The notes under the pieces are model-generated. The model was given only the letters and a program-made list of their open reading frames with translations, did no database searches and was not told where the DNA came from. A DNA stretch of 64,000 bases from Bacteroidaceae bacterium. GTDB taxonomy: Bacteria; Bacteroidota; Bacteroidia; Bacteroidales; Bacteroidaceae. Of this stretch, positions 16,310 through 24,480 are shown in pieces (the first letter of the stretch is position 1; each line of letters starts with the position of its first letter). The position numbers and the translations under genes are program-made. Where the stretch lies: NCBI GenBank assembly GCA_017940565.1, contig JAGAYH010000054.1:1-64000 (forward strand). Direction: 5' to 3'.

Positions 16310-19300
16310 TTATTTGGTCACGGCCACCTTGACACCGTTGGCAATGTAGATGCCCACGGGCATGGGGATGAGACGGTTGCCGCTGACGTATTCGTTGAGC
16401 ACGCAGCGTCCCTGGAGGTCGTAGATCTTCAGTGTGATGATGTCGTCGCTGACGACACGGATGCCACCGCGCTCGGCCGAGATGGGAGCCTGTACCCCGC
16501 GCTTGACAGCGTCGCCTATGCCGGCAATGCCGTCGGCGTCGATGATGTTGACGGGTTTCTTCTCAAGCTTGAAGGCGCTGATGTCGAGCACGGCATTGCT
16601 GAGGCTGTAGAGCACGCCGAGGGAAACTTCAGTTTCTTCGTTGAGCAGGAATTCAACTGTGGCGGTGTAGGAACTGCTGTTGGCATCGTAGATGGGCGTG
16701 CTGGCAAGGCAGTTCTCGATGTTGTCTTGGTCGGGCAGGCCTTTGCCGAGGTTGACGGCCAGATAGCAGTTGGGTGTAGCGCCCGTGCGTGTGCTGGTGG
16801 CCGAGAAGCAATAGGTGCCTGCGGGCAGTGTGACGGTCTGATAGAGCTTGTGGTTGGACAGCGACTCGGAGAAGCTGTTGTTGCCGGTGGTTACCAGAAG
16901 GTCGTAGCTGCGCTGTGCGTCAACGTATGCGCCGGTGATGATATTGTCGGTGGTCTGCACGGCGTTTTCAATTTGCCATGTAGAGTTCTCGGTGCCGGTG
17001 CGGAGCTTGAGGAAGCGGGTGGTATTGGTGTTGTTCACTGCCTCTTTGTCGAAGATGAACGGCTTGCGATAGTTCGTAAGATAGGTTCTGGATACGTCGG
17101 TGTTCTTGGCCGGCGTTTCAAAGTTGAGGGTGAATACTCCGGTGGAGAGGCCCCAAGCGTCGCCGTCGGGACCGAATCCGGTGCGTATGCCGTCGTGCTT
17201 GCCGGAGGTGAGGTCGGTGACGTTGCCGCTGCCCTGGTTGAAGTTGTAGTAGAGCACGAGTCCGTCTTTTTCAGCGGCTTCGATGTCTTCGATGGGCTGG
17301 TTGCAGTAGCTCTTGATTTCTGCCAAGGTCATGGCCTTGTTCCATACGCGGAACTCATCGACTGCCGTGTTCATGCCGAAGCCCTTGATGCTGTTGATGG
17401 CACACTTGGCGTTGGTGAGGTCGAGGTTGGAAGAGAGGTTGCCACGGCTTATCTGCTCTCCGTCGCGGTAGAAGGTCAGGGTACTGTTGCTCAGAGTGAA
17501 GGCGTAGTGGTGCCATTCGCTCGTGATGACGGAATTGTTGACCGTGTTGGCGGTGCTGGTGCCGTTCTTGAGATTGAATCGTCCGTAGCTGTCGGAGCCT
17601 ATGGAGAACGTGCCGGCTTCAAAGAGGAATGCGTTGACGAGCTTGGCCGGCTGCATCCACCATTCGATGGTGATACCATTGCCGATATTATCGATGGGGG
17701 AGTCGAAGGTGACGGCCTGCTGTTCGCCAGTGAAGAAGAGACCGTTTTTGGAGTCGGCGTTGGCCACGACAAAGGCGTTCTTTTCTGTTACCTGGTTTGA
17801 ACCGACATCGTTGCTGGCAAACATGGTGACGTCGTAGTAACCCGGTGAAACGGTGGTGTAAGATGAGCTGCCGCCGCTGATGATGGTGTTCTCCACGCCG
17901 TTGGTAAGGTTCAGCGTAACGGTGGTGGGCTCGTAGCGCGTGAGGTTCTTAAAGTAAACCTTTTCACCCTTGATGACAAAGTTGGGGCTTATCACAAACC
18001 TTGGACTCGGAGCTGCGGCGATGACGTGAACGTCCTTGGTGACAGACTTCTTGCCGAACGCACCGGTGGCGGTGAGCGTCACCTTGTAGTCGCCGGCCTT
18101 GTTGTATATGGCACCGGCGTTCTTGGCGTTGACGGTGGGAATGTCGGCTCCCGGCATGCTCCAAGTGTACTGGCCGTTGACAGCCTGCGACTGGTTGAGG
18201 AAGCTGAAGTGGTCACCTACGTACTGGACATCGTTGGGAATGTCAAAGTCGATGACAGGTTCCGGGGCGTCGATGATGGTAATCTGACGTGTGGTGTCAA
18301 TGGAAACACCGGCGTCATCGGTGACGGTCATGGTCACGTCGAAGGTGCCTGGTTTCGGGAATACGAACTGAGGCTTCTGCGTGTTGAGGTCTTTGATTCC
18401 TGCATCGGGAGCGTTCCAAGTCCACTTGACCGTGTTGAGCGGAGTGCTCACTCTAACGTCCACGCCAGTGCCGGCATAGAATTCGTCACCGAGGAATGTG
18501 AAATAGGACTTCTGTGTGCGGCCCAGAGGCTTCATGAAGGAGTTGTCGGTCTTGACCTGCGTGTTTGCTTCGTCGAGAATGATGGCGTGCAGGTTGTGGG
18601 CGTGGTCACGAATCTTGGTTACGCCGTCTTCTTCAATCAGGTCCATCTTGTAGTATGCCATCAGCCCGTCTTGAGCGGTGGGGTTGGCAATCTCTATGTC
18701 TTTGCCGTAGATGAAGTCAACCGAGGTGCGGCTGGTGTTCCAAATGCGCAGTTCGTCGATTTCACCGTTGATGGGTTGACCGTTGCTACCGAATACGAAA
18801 TCGCCCATGGCTGAAAGTCCGTGGTAGCCCTTGGCATTGACGGTGGCTTTCTTGCTGCCATTGATGAACAATGTCATGACACTGCCGTTGACGGTGATGG
18901 CGTAGTGCTTCCAACTGTTGACCGTCAGCAGTGAGGTACTGCCGTCGTAGCGGTCGCCTGTGGTCGTATTCCAGCCGAAACTGATGCCGCCGCCGCTTTT
19001 GGCGTGGAAGAGGAACTGTCCCCAGCCCGGACCAATCTGCTGGTTGTAGCTGACGGAGTTGTAGGGCTTGAACCACCATTCGATGGTAGCTTGTTGCATA
19101 CCTTCTTTAAAGAGGTTGGGAATCTTGAACCCGGCATTCTTCAGCACGATAACATCGTTGTCTTTTTGTGTCTGCTCGGGTGTGGAAACGCGTGCCACGT
19201 TGGAGGCGTCGGAGTAGCAATAGCCGCCCGAACCCTGGTAAACGGCCTTGACGGTGAAGTCAATGCCATTGACGTTGCCCGCGGTGTAGCTGAGGGTGTT

Positions 19301-20881
19301 GACATCCGTGCTGTCGATGACACGGTCGTTGGCGCAGATGTAGTACTTAATTAACTTGAGCGATGTGGCTTGGGGTGCCTGCCACGTAAGAGTATTGCCG
19401 TTGATGGCCAGGTTAATGGGTTTGCTGAGTTGTTCGCCCTGCACGATGACGGAGATCATGGTTGTCTTGCCGTTGCAAGGAACATCGACCGTGTCAATCT
19501 GGAAGGGGAATTCAATGCCGTTGCGGTCGAACTCGTAGTCCATGAACGAGCAGTTGTAGATATGGCCGCCGCCGTCGTTACCCTTCTTGGTGTTGACGAT
19601 GAAGAAGTACTTCAATGGTTTTGTGCGGTCGAAGGTGGCAGAGAAGTCGGTCAGGTCGTAACCGAACTCCATGGGCTCGTAGTGAATGCCGTCGGCCCAC
19701 TGTCCGAGCATGGGGTATGCCGGGATACTGTCGGCTGTGTGGCCCACATATTTGAAGTGTTCAAAGGCAATGGTTGCTTCGGGTTTGGTGGCGCTGGTGT
19801 CGGTGGCGATACCGGCGGCCAGGCTCATGTTGTGACGGTCGTTGAAGTCCATCTTGATTTTGAACGTGCGCAGCGGGCGGTAGTTCTTGCGGACATACAT
19901 GATTTCGGGCTTCCAGGGCTGCTCACCTTTGTTGATGACGCCGCCGATGGCGTAGGGACAGTAAATCCAGCCGCCGTTTGACCAACCTTGGCCCCAGCTG
20001 TTGACGATAATCCATGCGCCTACCTCGTCTTTGTCTTTTTCGCCATAGATGCCGTTGCCGTCGAGGTCGAACTCAAGGCGGTCGTCATAGCCTACGATGG
20101 TGAGGGCGTGGTCCATTTTCTCTGCCCATGTAATGACGTAGTTTTTACCTACGGCACCCGTTTCGTCGTTAGCTGGCGTGGAGGCTATCTTGCCTGCTGT
20201 CAGGCCGGAGCCTACTGTGATGTAGCATACGCCGCCACCGTGGAAGTCGGTGTCGCCGTTGTGGTTCCATACCCACTGCTTCACTGCCTCACGGCCTTCT
20301 TCGCGGGACACGTCGATGGGGAACGAGGCGTGGCCGGAGATGCGGTTGTGGAAGGTGTGGAACCAGTTGTCGTAACCTTGCATCCAGCCGAAGTAGCTGG
20401 CGGCCCAGTCGCAATAGCCGAACTTGTTGGAGTAGGTGCGTCCGCCATAAACGACCATGTTGGGGTCGCCAATGGTGCGCAGCATGGTTTCCTTATTGGA
20501 ACTGAATTGTGTCAGCAACCAGTTGAAGAACACGGCATACTGGTTTTCGGGCAGCGAGCCGTCTGCATCGCGGAATGAGTTGGTTTCGTTTGTAAAGTTA
20601 TAGCCCACGTAGGCTGAACCCATGCAAGACGGGCCGCTCTGGTTGAAGATGGGCGGGAAAAATTTCAGCGTCGCATTGTTCCAGTGGTCTGGACGTTGCT
20701 GTGGTGCTGGTTTGGCGTAGCCGTTCGATTTGGTCGGGTACGCGTTTTTCATTAGACTCCAGTCGGGGTTTTCACCATACTTGAAGTCGGGAACTTCGTT
20801 CACTTTGTTCACCTGTGCAGGCAGACTGCAAGCTATGGCCAGCGACATCGCGCTCAGGATGACACTCTTGATGTACCTCAT
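16310..20881 (-). CDS. Secreted papain-family (C1A) protease with LamG, PKD and type IX sorting domains, paralogue 1
   Basis: A 1,523-residue protein with signal peptide MRYIKSVILSAMSLAIACSLPAQ. The C1A peptidase domain (about 60-345) keeps all catalytic positions: Gln and Cys86 in FNQSGPSCMGS, His in DHALTIVGYDD, and Asn in VNSWGQGW. Between His and Asn is DLDGNGIYGEKDKDE, which looks like a calcium-binding loop. Then come a beta module, a LamG domain (ATIEWWFKPY ... EIDELRIWN), three PKD-like repeats (ending in FDVTMTVTD, YKVTLTAT, YYDVTMFAS), a second LamG (ITIEWWMQPA ... VDEFRVWNK), a further beta region and a type IX tail (IYDLQGRCV ... PVGIYIANGVKVAVTK). It should be a surface or secreted protease with glycan- or protein-binding modules. 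Paralogues at 46361 and 55145 share the full architecture. Confidence 0.88.
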   Translation of the reverse strand: MRYIKSVILSAMSLAIACSLPAQVNKVNEVPDFKYGENPDWSLMKNAYPTKSNGYAKPAPQQRPDHWNNATLKFFPPIFNQSGPSCMGSAYVGYNFTNETNSFRDADGSLPENQYAVFFNWLLTQFSSNKETMLRTIGDPNMVVYGGRTYSNKFGYCDWAASYFGWMQGYDNWFHTFHNRISGHASFPIDVSREEGREAVKQWVWNHNGDTDFHGGGVCYITVGSGLTAGKIASTPANDETGAVGKNYVITWAEKMDHALTIVGYDDRLEFDLDGNGIYGEKDKDEVGAWIIVNSWGQGWSNGGWIYCPYAIGGVINKGEQPWKPEIMYVRKNYRPLRTFKIKMDFNDRHNMSLAAGIATDTSATKPEATIAFEHFKYVGHTADSIPAYPMLGQWADGIHYEPMEFGYDLTDFSATFDRTKPLKYFFIVNTKKGNDGGGHIYNCSFMDYEFDRNGIEFPFQIDTVDVPCNGKTTMISVIVQGEQLSKPINLAINGNTLTWQAPQATSLKLIKYYICANDRVIDSTDVNTLSYTAGNVNGIDFTVKAVYQGSGGYCYSDASNVARVSTPEQTQKDNDVIVLKNAGFKIPNLFKEGMQQATIEWWFKPYNSVSYNQQIGPGWGQFLFHAKSGGGISFGWNTTTGDRYDGSTSLLTVNSWKHYAITVNGSVMTLFINGSKKATVNAKGYHGLSAMGDFVFGSNGQPINGEIDELRIWNTSRTSVDFIYGKDIEIANPTAQDGLMAYYKMDLIEEDGVTKIRDHAHNLHAIILDEANTQVKTDNSFMKPLGRTQKSYFTFLGDEFYAGTGVDVRVSTPLNTVKWTWNAPDAGIKDLNTQKPQFVFPKPGTFDVTMTVTDDAGVSIDTTRQITIIDAPEPVIDFDIPNDVQYVGDHFSFLNQSQAVNGQYTWSMPGADIPTVNAKNAGAIYNKAGDYKVTLTATGAFGKKSVTKDVHVIAAAPSPRFVISPNFVIKGEKVYFKNLTRYEPTTVTLNLTNGVENTIISGGSSSYTTVSPGYYDVTMFASNDVGSNQVTEKNAFVVANADSKNGLFFTGEQQAVTFDSPIDNIGNGITIEWWMQPAKLVNAFLFEAGTFSIGSDSYGRFNLKNGTSTANTVNNSVITSEWHHYAFTLSNSTLTFYRDGEQISRGNLSSNLDLTNAKCAINSIKGFGMNTAVDEFRVWNKAMTLAEIKSYCNQPIEDIEAAEKDGLVLYYNFNQGSGNVTDLTSGKHDGIRTGFGPDGDAWGLSTGVFTLNFETPAKNTDVSRTYLTNYRKPFIFDKEAVNNTNTTRFLKLRTGTENSTWQIENAVQTTDNIITGAYVDAQRSYDLLVTTGNNSFSESLSNHKLYQTVTLPAGTYCFSATSTRTGATPNCYLAVNLGKGLPDQDNIENCLASTPIYDANSSSYTATVEFLLNEETEVSLGVLYSLSNAVLDISAFKLEKKPVNIIDADGIAGIGDAVKRGVQAPISAERGGIRVVSDDIITLKIYDLQGRCVLNEYVSGNRLIPMPVGIYIANGVKVAVTK

Positions 20882-20930
20882 GTTTTTGATTTTTTATTTT
20901 TTAGATGTATAGATTCGTTGTTGAGGGCAA

Positions 20931-20958
20931 CAAAGATACTGAAACTTTTGCATTGCAA
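20931..20958 (-). promoter_or_regulatory. Promoter of protease paralogue 1
   Basis: On the minus strand TATCTTTG (20931-20938) with TTG at 20956-20958, a 17-base spacer. Directly upstream is a 13-base palindrome, GGGTTA-A-TAACCC (20959-20971), which may be an operator. Confidence 0.55.
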
Positions 20959-21098
20959 GGGTTAATAACCCATAAAATTTTATTTGTTTTTGCCGTCAGG
21001 TGACGTAAAAACTCCTTTTTGATTTCTTTCACTTTGTTTTTGTACTGAAAAGGCGGTGAAAGGGCACTTGCCGGTCCGGGCGGCTGGCGTTTGAGAGA

Positions 21099-21161
21099 CT
21101 ATCTCCGTATTCGTTCTCACTAAATCGGATTTAGTCGCCGCTTAATCCGTTTTCGTTCCGT
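21099..21161. repeat. 21-bp intergenic array D (three units)
   Basis: Units start at 21099 (CTATCTCCGTATTCGTT), 21120 (CTAAATCGGATTTAGT, a symmetric unit made of two GATTTAG half-sites) and 21141 (CTTAATCCGTTTTCGTT). It lies between the GH97 terminator and the promoter of protease paralogue 1. No gene is seen in this 408-base gap. Confidence 0.85.
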
Positions 21162-21211
21162 AATGACAAACATTTTATGCTGCCAGCGCCCGTCCGGGTA
21201 TCAACAGGTCC

Positions 21212-21253
21212 AAAAAAGCGGTGTATTTCCCTTTCTTGGGGAGATACACCGCT
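21212..21253 (-). terminator. Terminator of the GH97 gene
   Basis: AGCGGTGTAT and ATACACCGCT plus an inner CCC/GGG pairing make a long stem with a short loop. On the minus strand it is followed directly by TTTTTT. Confidence 0.85.
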
Positions 21254-21289
21254 GTATGAATGTGAACAGTAGTGTTGATTCGCAGACTG

Positions 21290-23209
21290 TTACTGGATGA
21301 CAGCGGCAAATCCGCCGTTACGTGCCATCGTGATTTTAATGCGGTCGCCGTGCTTCACGGTGTAGGTGCGCTTCATGTAGTGCAGGGCTTGGTAACCGGC
21401 ATTTTTCCCGTCTTCGAAGGCTGTCATGGTGAAGGTGCGGCCCTCGGGCAGGAAGTCGAGCGTTACTTCCAGGTTGCGGCCGGTGCTGTTGGTGATGGCG
21501 CCAAGGAACCATCGGTTGCCTTTCTGCTTGGCTACAACCTCATATTGTCCGGCTTCGGCGGCGAGGGCGCGGGTGTCATCCCAGTTGACGGGTACGCTGG
21601 CAATGAACTCTGTGCAGTCGGGCTCGCGAAGGTAGCGCGAAGGCGTGTCGCTGAGCATCTGGATGTTTGATTCAAGCAATACGTAGAGGGCCATCTGATA
21701 GGCACGGGTGCCAATGCTGGAGTTATTGGGGCGGGAACCGTGGAAATAGTTCGGCTGGGTGCTGATCATGGCACCGGGGGTGTAGTCCATGGGGCCTGCA
21801 ACGTTGCGTATGAAAGGTTCGTAAAGGGTGTTGTCGGGTGTACAGCCGCCTTCCTGCTCCATGCCGCGAACGCCTTCGTGGGAAAGGATGTTGGGATACA
21901 CGTACTCCAGTCCGGCAGGCTTGTAGGCTCCGTGGAAGTCGACAAGCAGATGCAGGTCGGCAGCCTTCTGGGCGGTGCGCTCATAGAAGTTGACGATTTC
22001 CTGATCGTGACGGTCCATGAAGTCAATCTTCATGCCTACGATACCCATTTTGGCGTAGTGTTCCATACACCCGGGGTAGTTGGTGATGGAGGTCCATGAG
22101 AACCAGAGCATCACACCGACGTGTTTCTCCTTGCCATAACGGATGAGTTCGGGGATGTCGAGGCCTTCACGTATTTCGTAGGCGGTGTTGCGCTTTGCCA
22201 GCCAGCCATCGTCGATGATGATGTAGGGGATACCGTATTTGGAGGCGAAGTCGATGAAATACTTGTAAGTCTCGGTGTTGATTCCGCTTTTGAAGTCCAC
22301 GTCAGGTCCATAGACGTCCCAACCGTTCCACCAGTCCCAGCTGACCTGTCCGGGCTTAATCCACGAGGGGTCGGCTATCTGGCATTTGTCGGCCAAGCGG
22401 GTGGCAATGGTGCACTCCAGCAGTTCGCCGTCGTTGCGGGTAATGACGAAATAGCGCCAGGGCAGGCTGCGCGTGCCGGCAGTCTTGGCAATGTATGGTT
22501 TCTTTCCGTCTTTGGTGGTGGAGGGAACGGGAGGAAAAGCTCCGGTCAGTTCGCTGGTGCCGTTTCCTTTGAGGAACATGCCGGGATAATCCCATTGGTC
22601 GCCTTCGCTCATAAGAATTTTATAACCCTTGTATGTGTCGAAGAGCACTGGCAGATTGGCAACACCGTGGTCTTCCTTTACCTCTGCCACCTTTCTGTGC
22701 GAATAAACCTGTTCGCTTGAGGTATGATAGCTTCGGTTCATCTGCATGTGGGTCATGTAGGCCGTATCAAGTCCCAAAGTCAGGGTCTCGTCCTCCACCG
22801 TCATTTCTTTGCCCTGTGCCGTGATGAAACGATAAGCCACGGCGTCATTGTAAACACGGAACTGCACGCTGTAACCACCCTTGAAAGAGAGCGTGGCTAC
22901 ATTACATTTGTTCTCTACCATTTGCTTCTTCAAAGGGAAGAGTGGGCGGATGGTTTCTTCAACACGTGACTGCTTTGTGCCTTTCAACTTTGGATTTTTA
23001 CCTATGGCGGTGCCATCGGCCAACTTGAGGCCCAACGTGTTGTTTTGCATGAGTATTTGACCGTCACAGCTGACATCATAGGACAGTTGCTCTCCGCCAG
23101 TTTTGATTGTCGTGACGATTCTCCCGTCGGGTGAGGCTACTTTCACGTCGGCCTGCAGACGGATTTGTACTATGAGCACCAGGCTCATAAGAAACAGGAC
23201 TTTTTTCAT
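21290..23209 (-). CDS. Glycoside hydrolase family 97
   Basis: A 639-residue exported enzyme (MKKVLFLMSLVLIVQIRLQA) of GH97, a Bacteroidetes-rich family of calcium-dependent alpha-glucosidases and alpha-galactosidases. The N-terminal beta-sandwich (about 22-280) leads to the catalytic barrel, which opens with VSWDWWNGWDVYGPDVDF and includes IPYIIIDDGW. Asp396 in GMKIDFMD occupies the place where retaining alpha-galactosidase-type members have their nucleophile and inverting SusB-type members do not; Glu445 in SHEGVRGMEQ is the likely acid/base. Retaining alpha-galactosidase is therefore my inference for activity. No SusC/SusD pair lies nearby. It is the last gene of a leftward run, 33 bases after the C45-type hydrolase, and ends at a strong terminator. 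Confidence 0.9.
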   Translation of the reverse strand: MKKVLFLMSLVLIVQIRLQADVKVASPDGRIVTTIKTGGEQLSYDVSCDGQILMQNNTLGLKLADGTAIGKNPKLKGTKQSRVEETIRPLFPLKKQMVENKCNVATLSFKGGYSVQFRVYNDAVAYRFITAQGKEMTVEDETLTLGLDTAYMTHMQMNRSYHTSSEQVYSHRKVAEVKEDHGVANLPVLFDTYKGYKILMSEGDQWDYPGMFLKGNGTSELTGAFPPVPSTTKDGKKPYIAKTAGTRSLPWRYFVITRNDGELLECTIATRLADKCQIADPSWIKPGQVSWDWWNGWDVYGPDVDFKSGINTETYKYFIDFASKYGIPYIIIDDGWLAKRNTAYEIREGLDIPELIRYGKEKHVGVMLWFSWTSITNYPGCMEHYAKMGIVGMKIDFMDRHDQEIVNFYERTAQKAADLHLLVDFHGAYKPAGLEYVYPNILSHEGVRGMEQEGGCTPDNTLYEPFIRNVAGPMDYTPGAMISTQPNYFHGSRPNNSSIGTRAYQMALYVLLESNIQMLSDTPSRYLREPDCTEFIASVPVNWDDTRALAAEAGQYEVVAKQKGNRWFLGAITNSTGRNLEVTLDFLPEGRTFTMTAFEDGKNAGYQALHYMKRTYTVKHGDRIKITMARNGGFAAVIQ

Positions 23210-23242
23210 ATTGTTGTCGGTTTAATGTTAGTTGGCTTAACG

Positions 23243-24466
23243 TTATTGGCCCGTGATATCGGTGGTGTCTTTTTGAGGGAATTTATTGTGCAGATACTCA
23301 TCTACCCATGTGTAATAGTTGTCAAACTCCCGGGTTGAGCCGTCCTTTCGCATACGCTCAATGGCCTTTTGTCCTTTGGCTATGATGAGTTCCTCAATGG
23401 GCCGCAGTTGTTGCATGATGCCAGTGCCTTCCTGGTTGATAAGTTGTGCCAGGTTGATGTAGTCGTGGTTGCTGCCTTTTGGTAAGGAGAATAACTTGGC
23501 TTTGAGACGGAAACTCTGAGTAGTGAGCCACGAAACACCTTTTTCATCGGCTTCGATTGTTCTTGGCAATTGGCCTGAAGCCGTAATGACAACGGGAATG
23601 GCCACGCAAGTCAGAGGGTAACCTATGATGGTCCAGCCTATGGTGTGGCTGCCTGGCTCACCGGGCTTCACACCTTGGACAAGCAAGCACGAAGATGTGA
23701 TGTAGCGTGGGATGAAGTCGCGGAAATTAACCCATGTGGTGTCTTCTTTTGATAAAGGCAAATTGCTCCACAAGTCCACTCCGGTAAGTCCGTGGCGCAG
23801 GTGGCGTGGTGCGGACGTTATCAATTTTTCGGCTTTGAAGGGCCGGTTAGTGTGTTTCATGAAGTAGGTGATAGCATAGAAACGCTCCACGCCTTGGTCG
23901 CGCTTGCGGTCACCTGAAAGGCCGTGATTGGTGCGCAACAGATAACCTTCTGGGGCCACTGCGGGGTCGTTGGCGTCGAATTTGACGTAACCCTGGTTGC
24001 CGGTTTCATAATAGGCACAGCCGCCGTGAGCATCTATGACCCCGAAATTGGCATCCACGCAGAGAGGGCGGGGCAGGGTGTCAAGCAAGTGCTCAAAATC
24101 TTCAAGCGTGGCACAAACTTCGAGGGCTCTTCGCATGAGTACACCTTCCAGTTCCAGTTTTTCGTCTTTCTCGTTCAGATTATAGGCCGCGGTATTCATG
24201 ATGGCAAACCCTGTTTCGTTGTGTCCGGCCCATATTTCTTTGGCCGTAGTATCCTTGGCATTGGCGATACCTGCATAGCGGTATTTTTCTCCCTGTTTTA
24301 GCACGGTGATGTTGCTCAGAGTGCCCGTATCGCGGTTCTTAAATAAAATCGGGCGTCCGTCGCTGGTGGCCTTTCCTGAAATGATAAACGATGTGCACGC
24401 TTGGCTCCACTGGTTGCCAACGATTGCGAGCAAGAGTATGAGTACAAAAATACGGAGAGTTTTCAT
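23243..24466 (-). CDS. C45-type Ntn hydrolase / acyltransferase-like protein, exported
   Basis: A 407-residue protein. I start it at the ATG ending at 24466 (MKTLRIFVLILLLAIVGNQ); the longer frame adds 31 residues that overlap the previous gene. The signal peptide leads to A-CTSFIISGKATSDGRPI, where the Cys after cleavage would become the N-terminal nucleophile. FKNRDTG, AGHNETGFAIMNTAAYNL and DANFGVIDAHGGCAYYETG match the carcinine hydrolase / isopenicillin-N acyltransferase (C45) group of Ntn hydrolases. It probably hydrolyses or transfers an acyl-amide bond in the periplasm; the substrate is unknown. It sits 14 bases after the cyclophilin-DUF6055 gene and 33 bases before GH97, so the three are likely one operon. 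Confidence 0.8.
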   Translation of the reverse strand: MKTLRIFVLILLLAIVGNQWSQACTSFIISGKATSDGRPILFKNRDTGTLSNITVLKQGEKYRYAGIANAKDTTAKEIWAGHNETGFAIMNTAAYNLNEKDEKLELEGVLMRRALEVCATLEDFEHLLDTLPRPLCVDANFGVIDAHGGCAYYETGNQGYVKFDANDPAVAPEGYLLRTNHGLSGDRKRDQGVERFYAITYFMKHTNRPFKAEKLITSAPRHLRHGLTGVDLWSNLPLSKEDTTWVNFRDFIPRYITSSCLLVQGVKPGEPGSHTIGWTIIGYPLTCVAIPVVITASGQLPRTIEADEKGVSWLTTQSFRLKAKLFSLPKGSNHDYINLAQLINQEGTGIMQQLRPIEELIIAKGQKAIERMRKDGSTREFDNYYTWVDEYLHNKFPQKDTTDITGQ

Positions 24467-24480
24467 TGGTGGATTTTTTA

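Noticed and set aside
16265..17800. A 511-codon open frame antisense to protease paralogue 1
   Set aside because: The coding strand has clear domains and a sorting tail. The antisense translation is valine- and glycine-rich without any family features.
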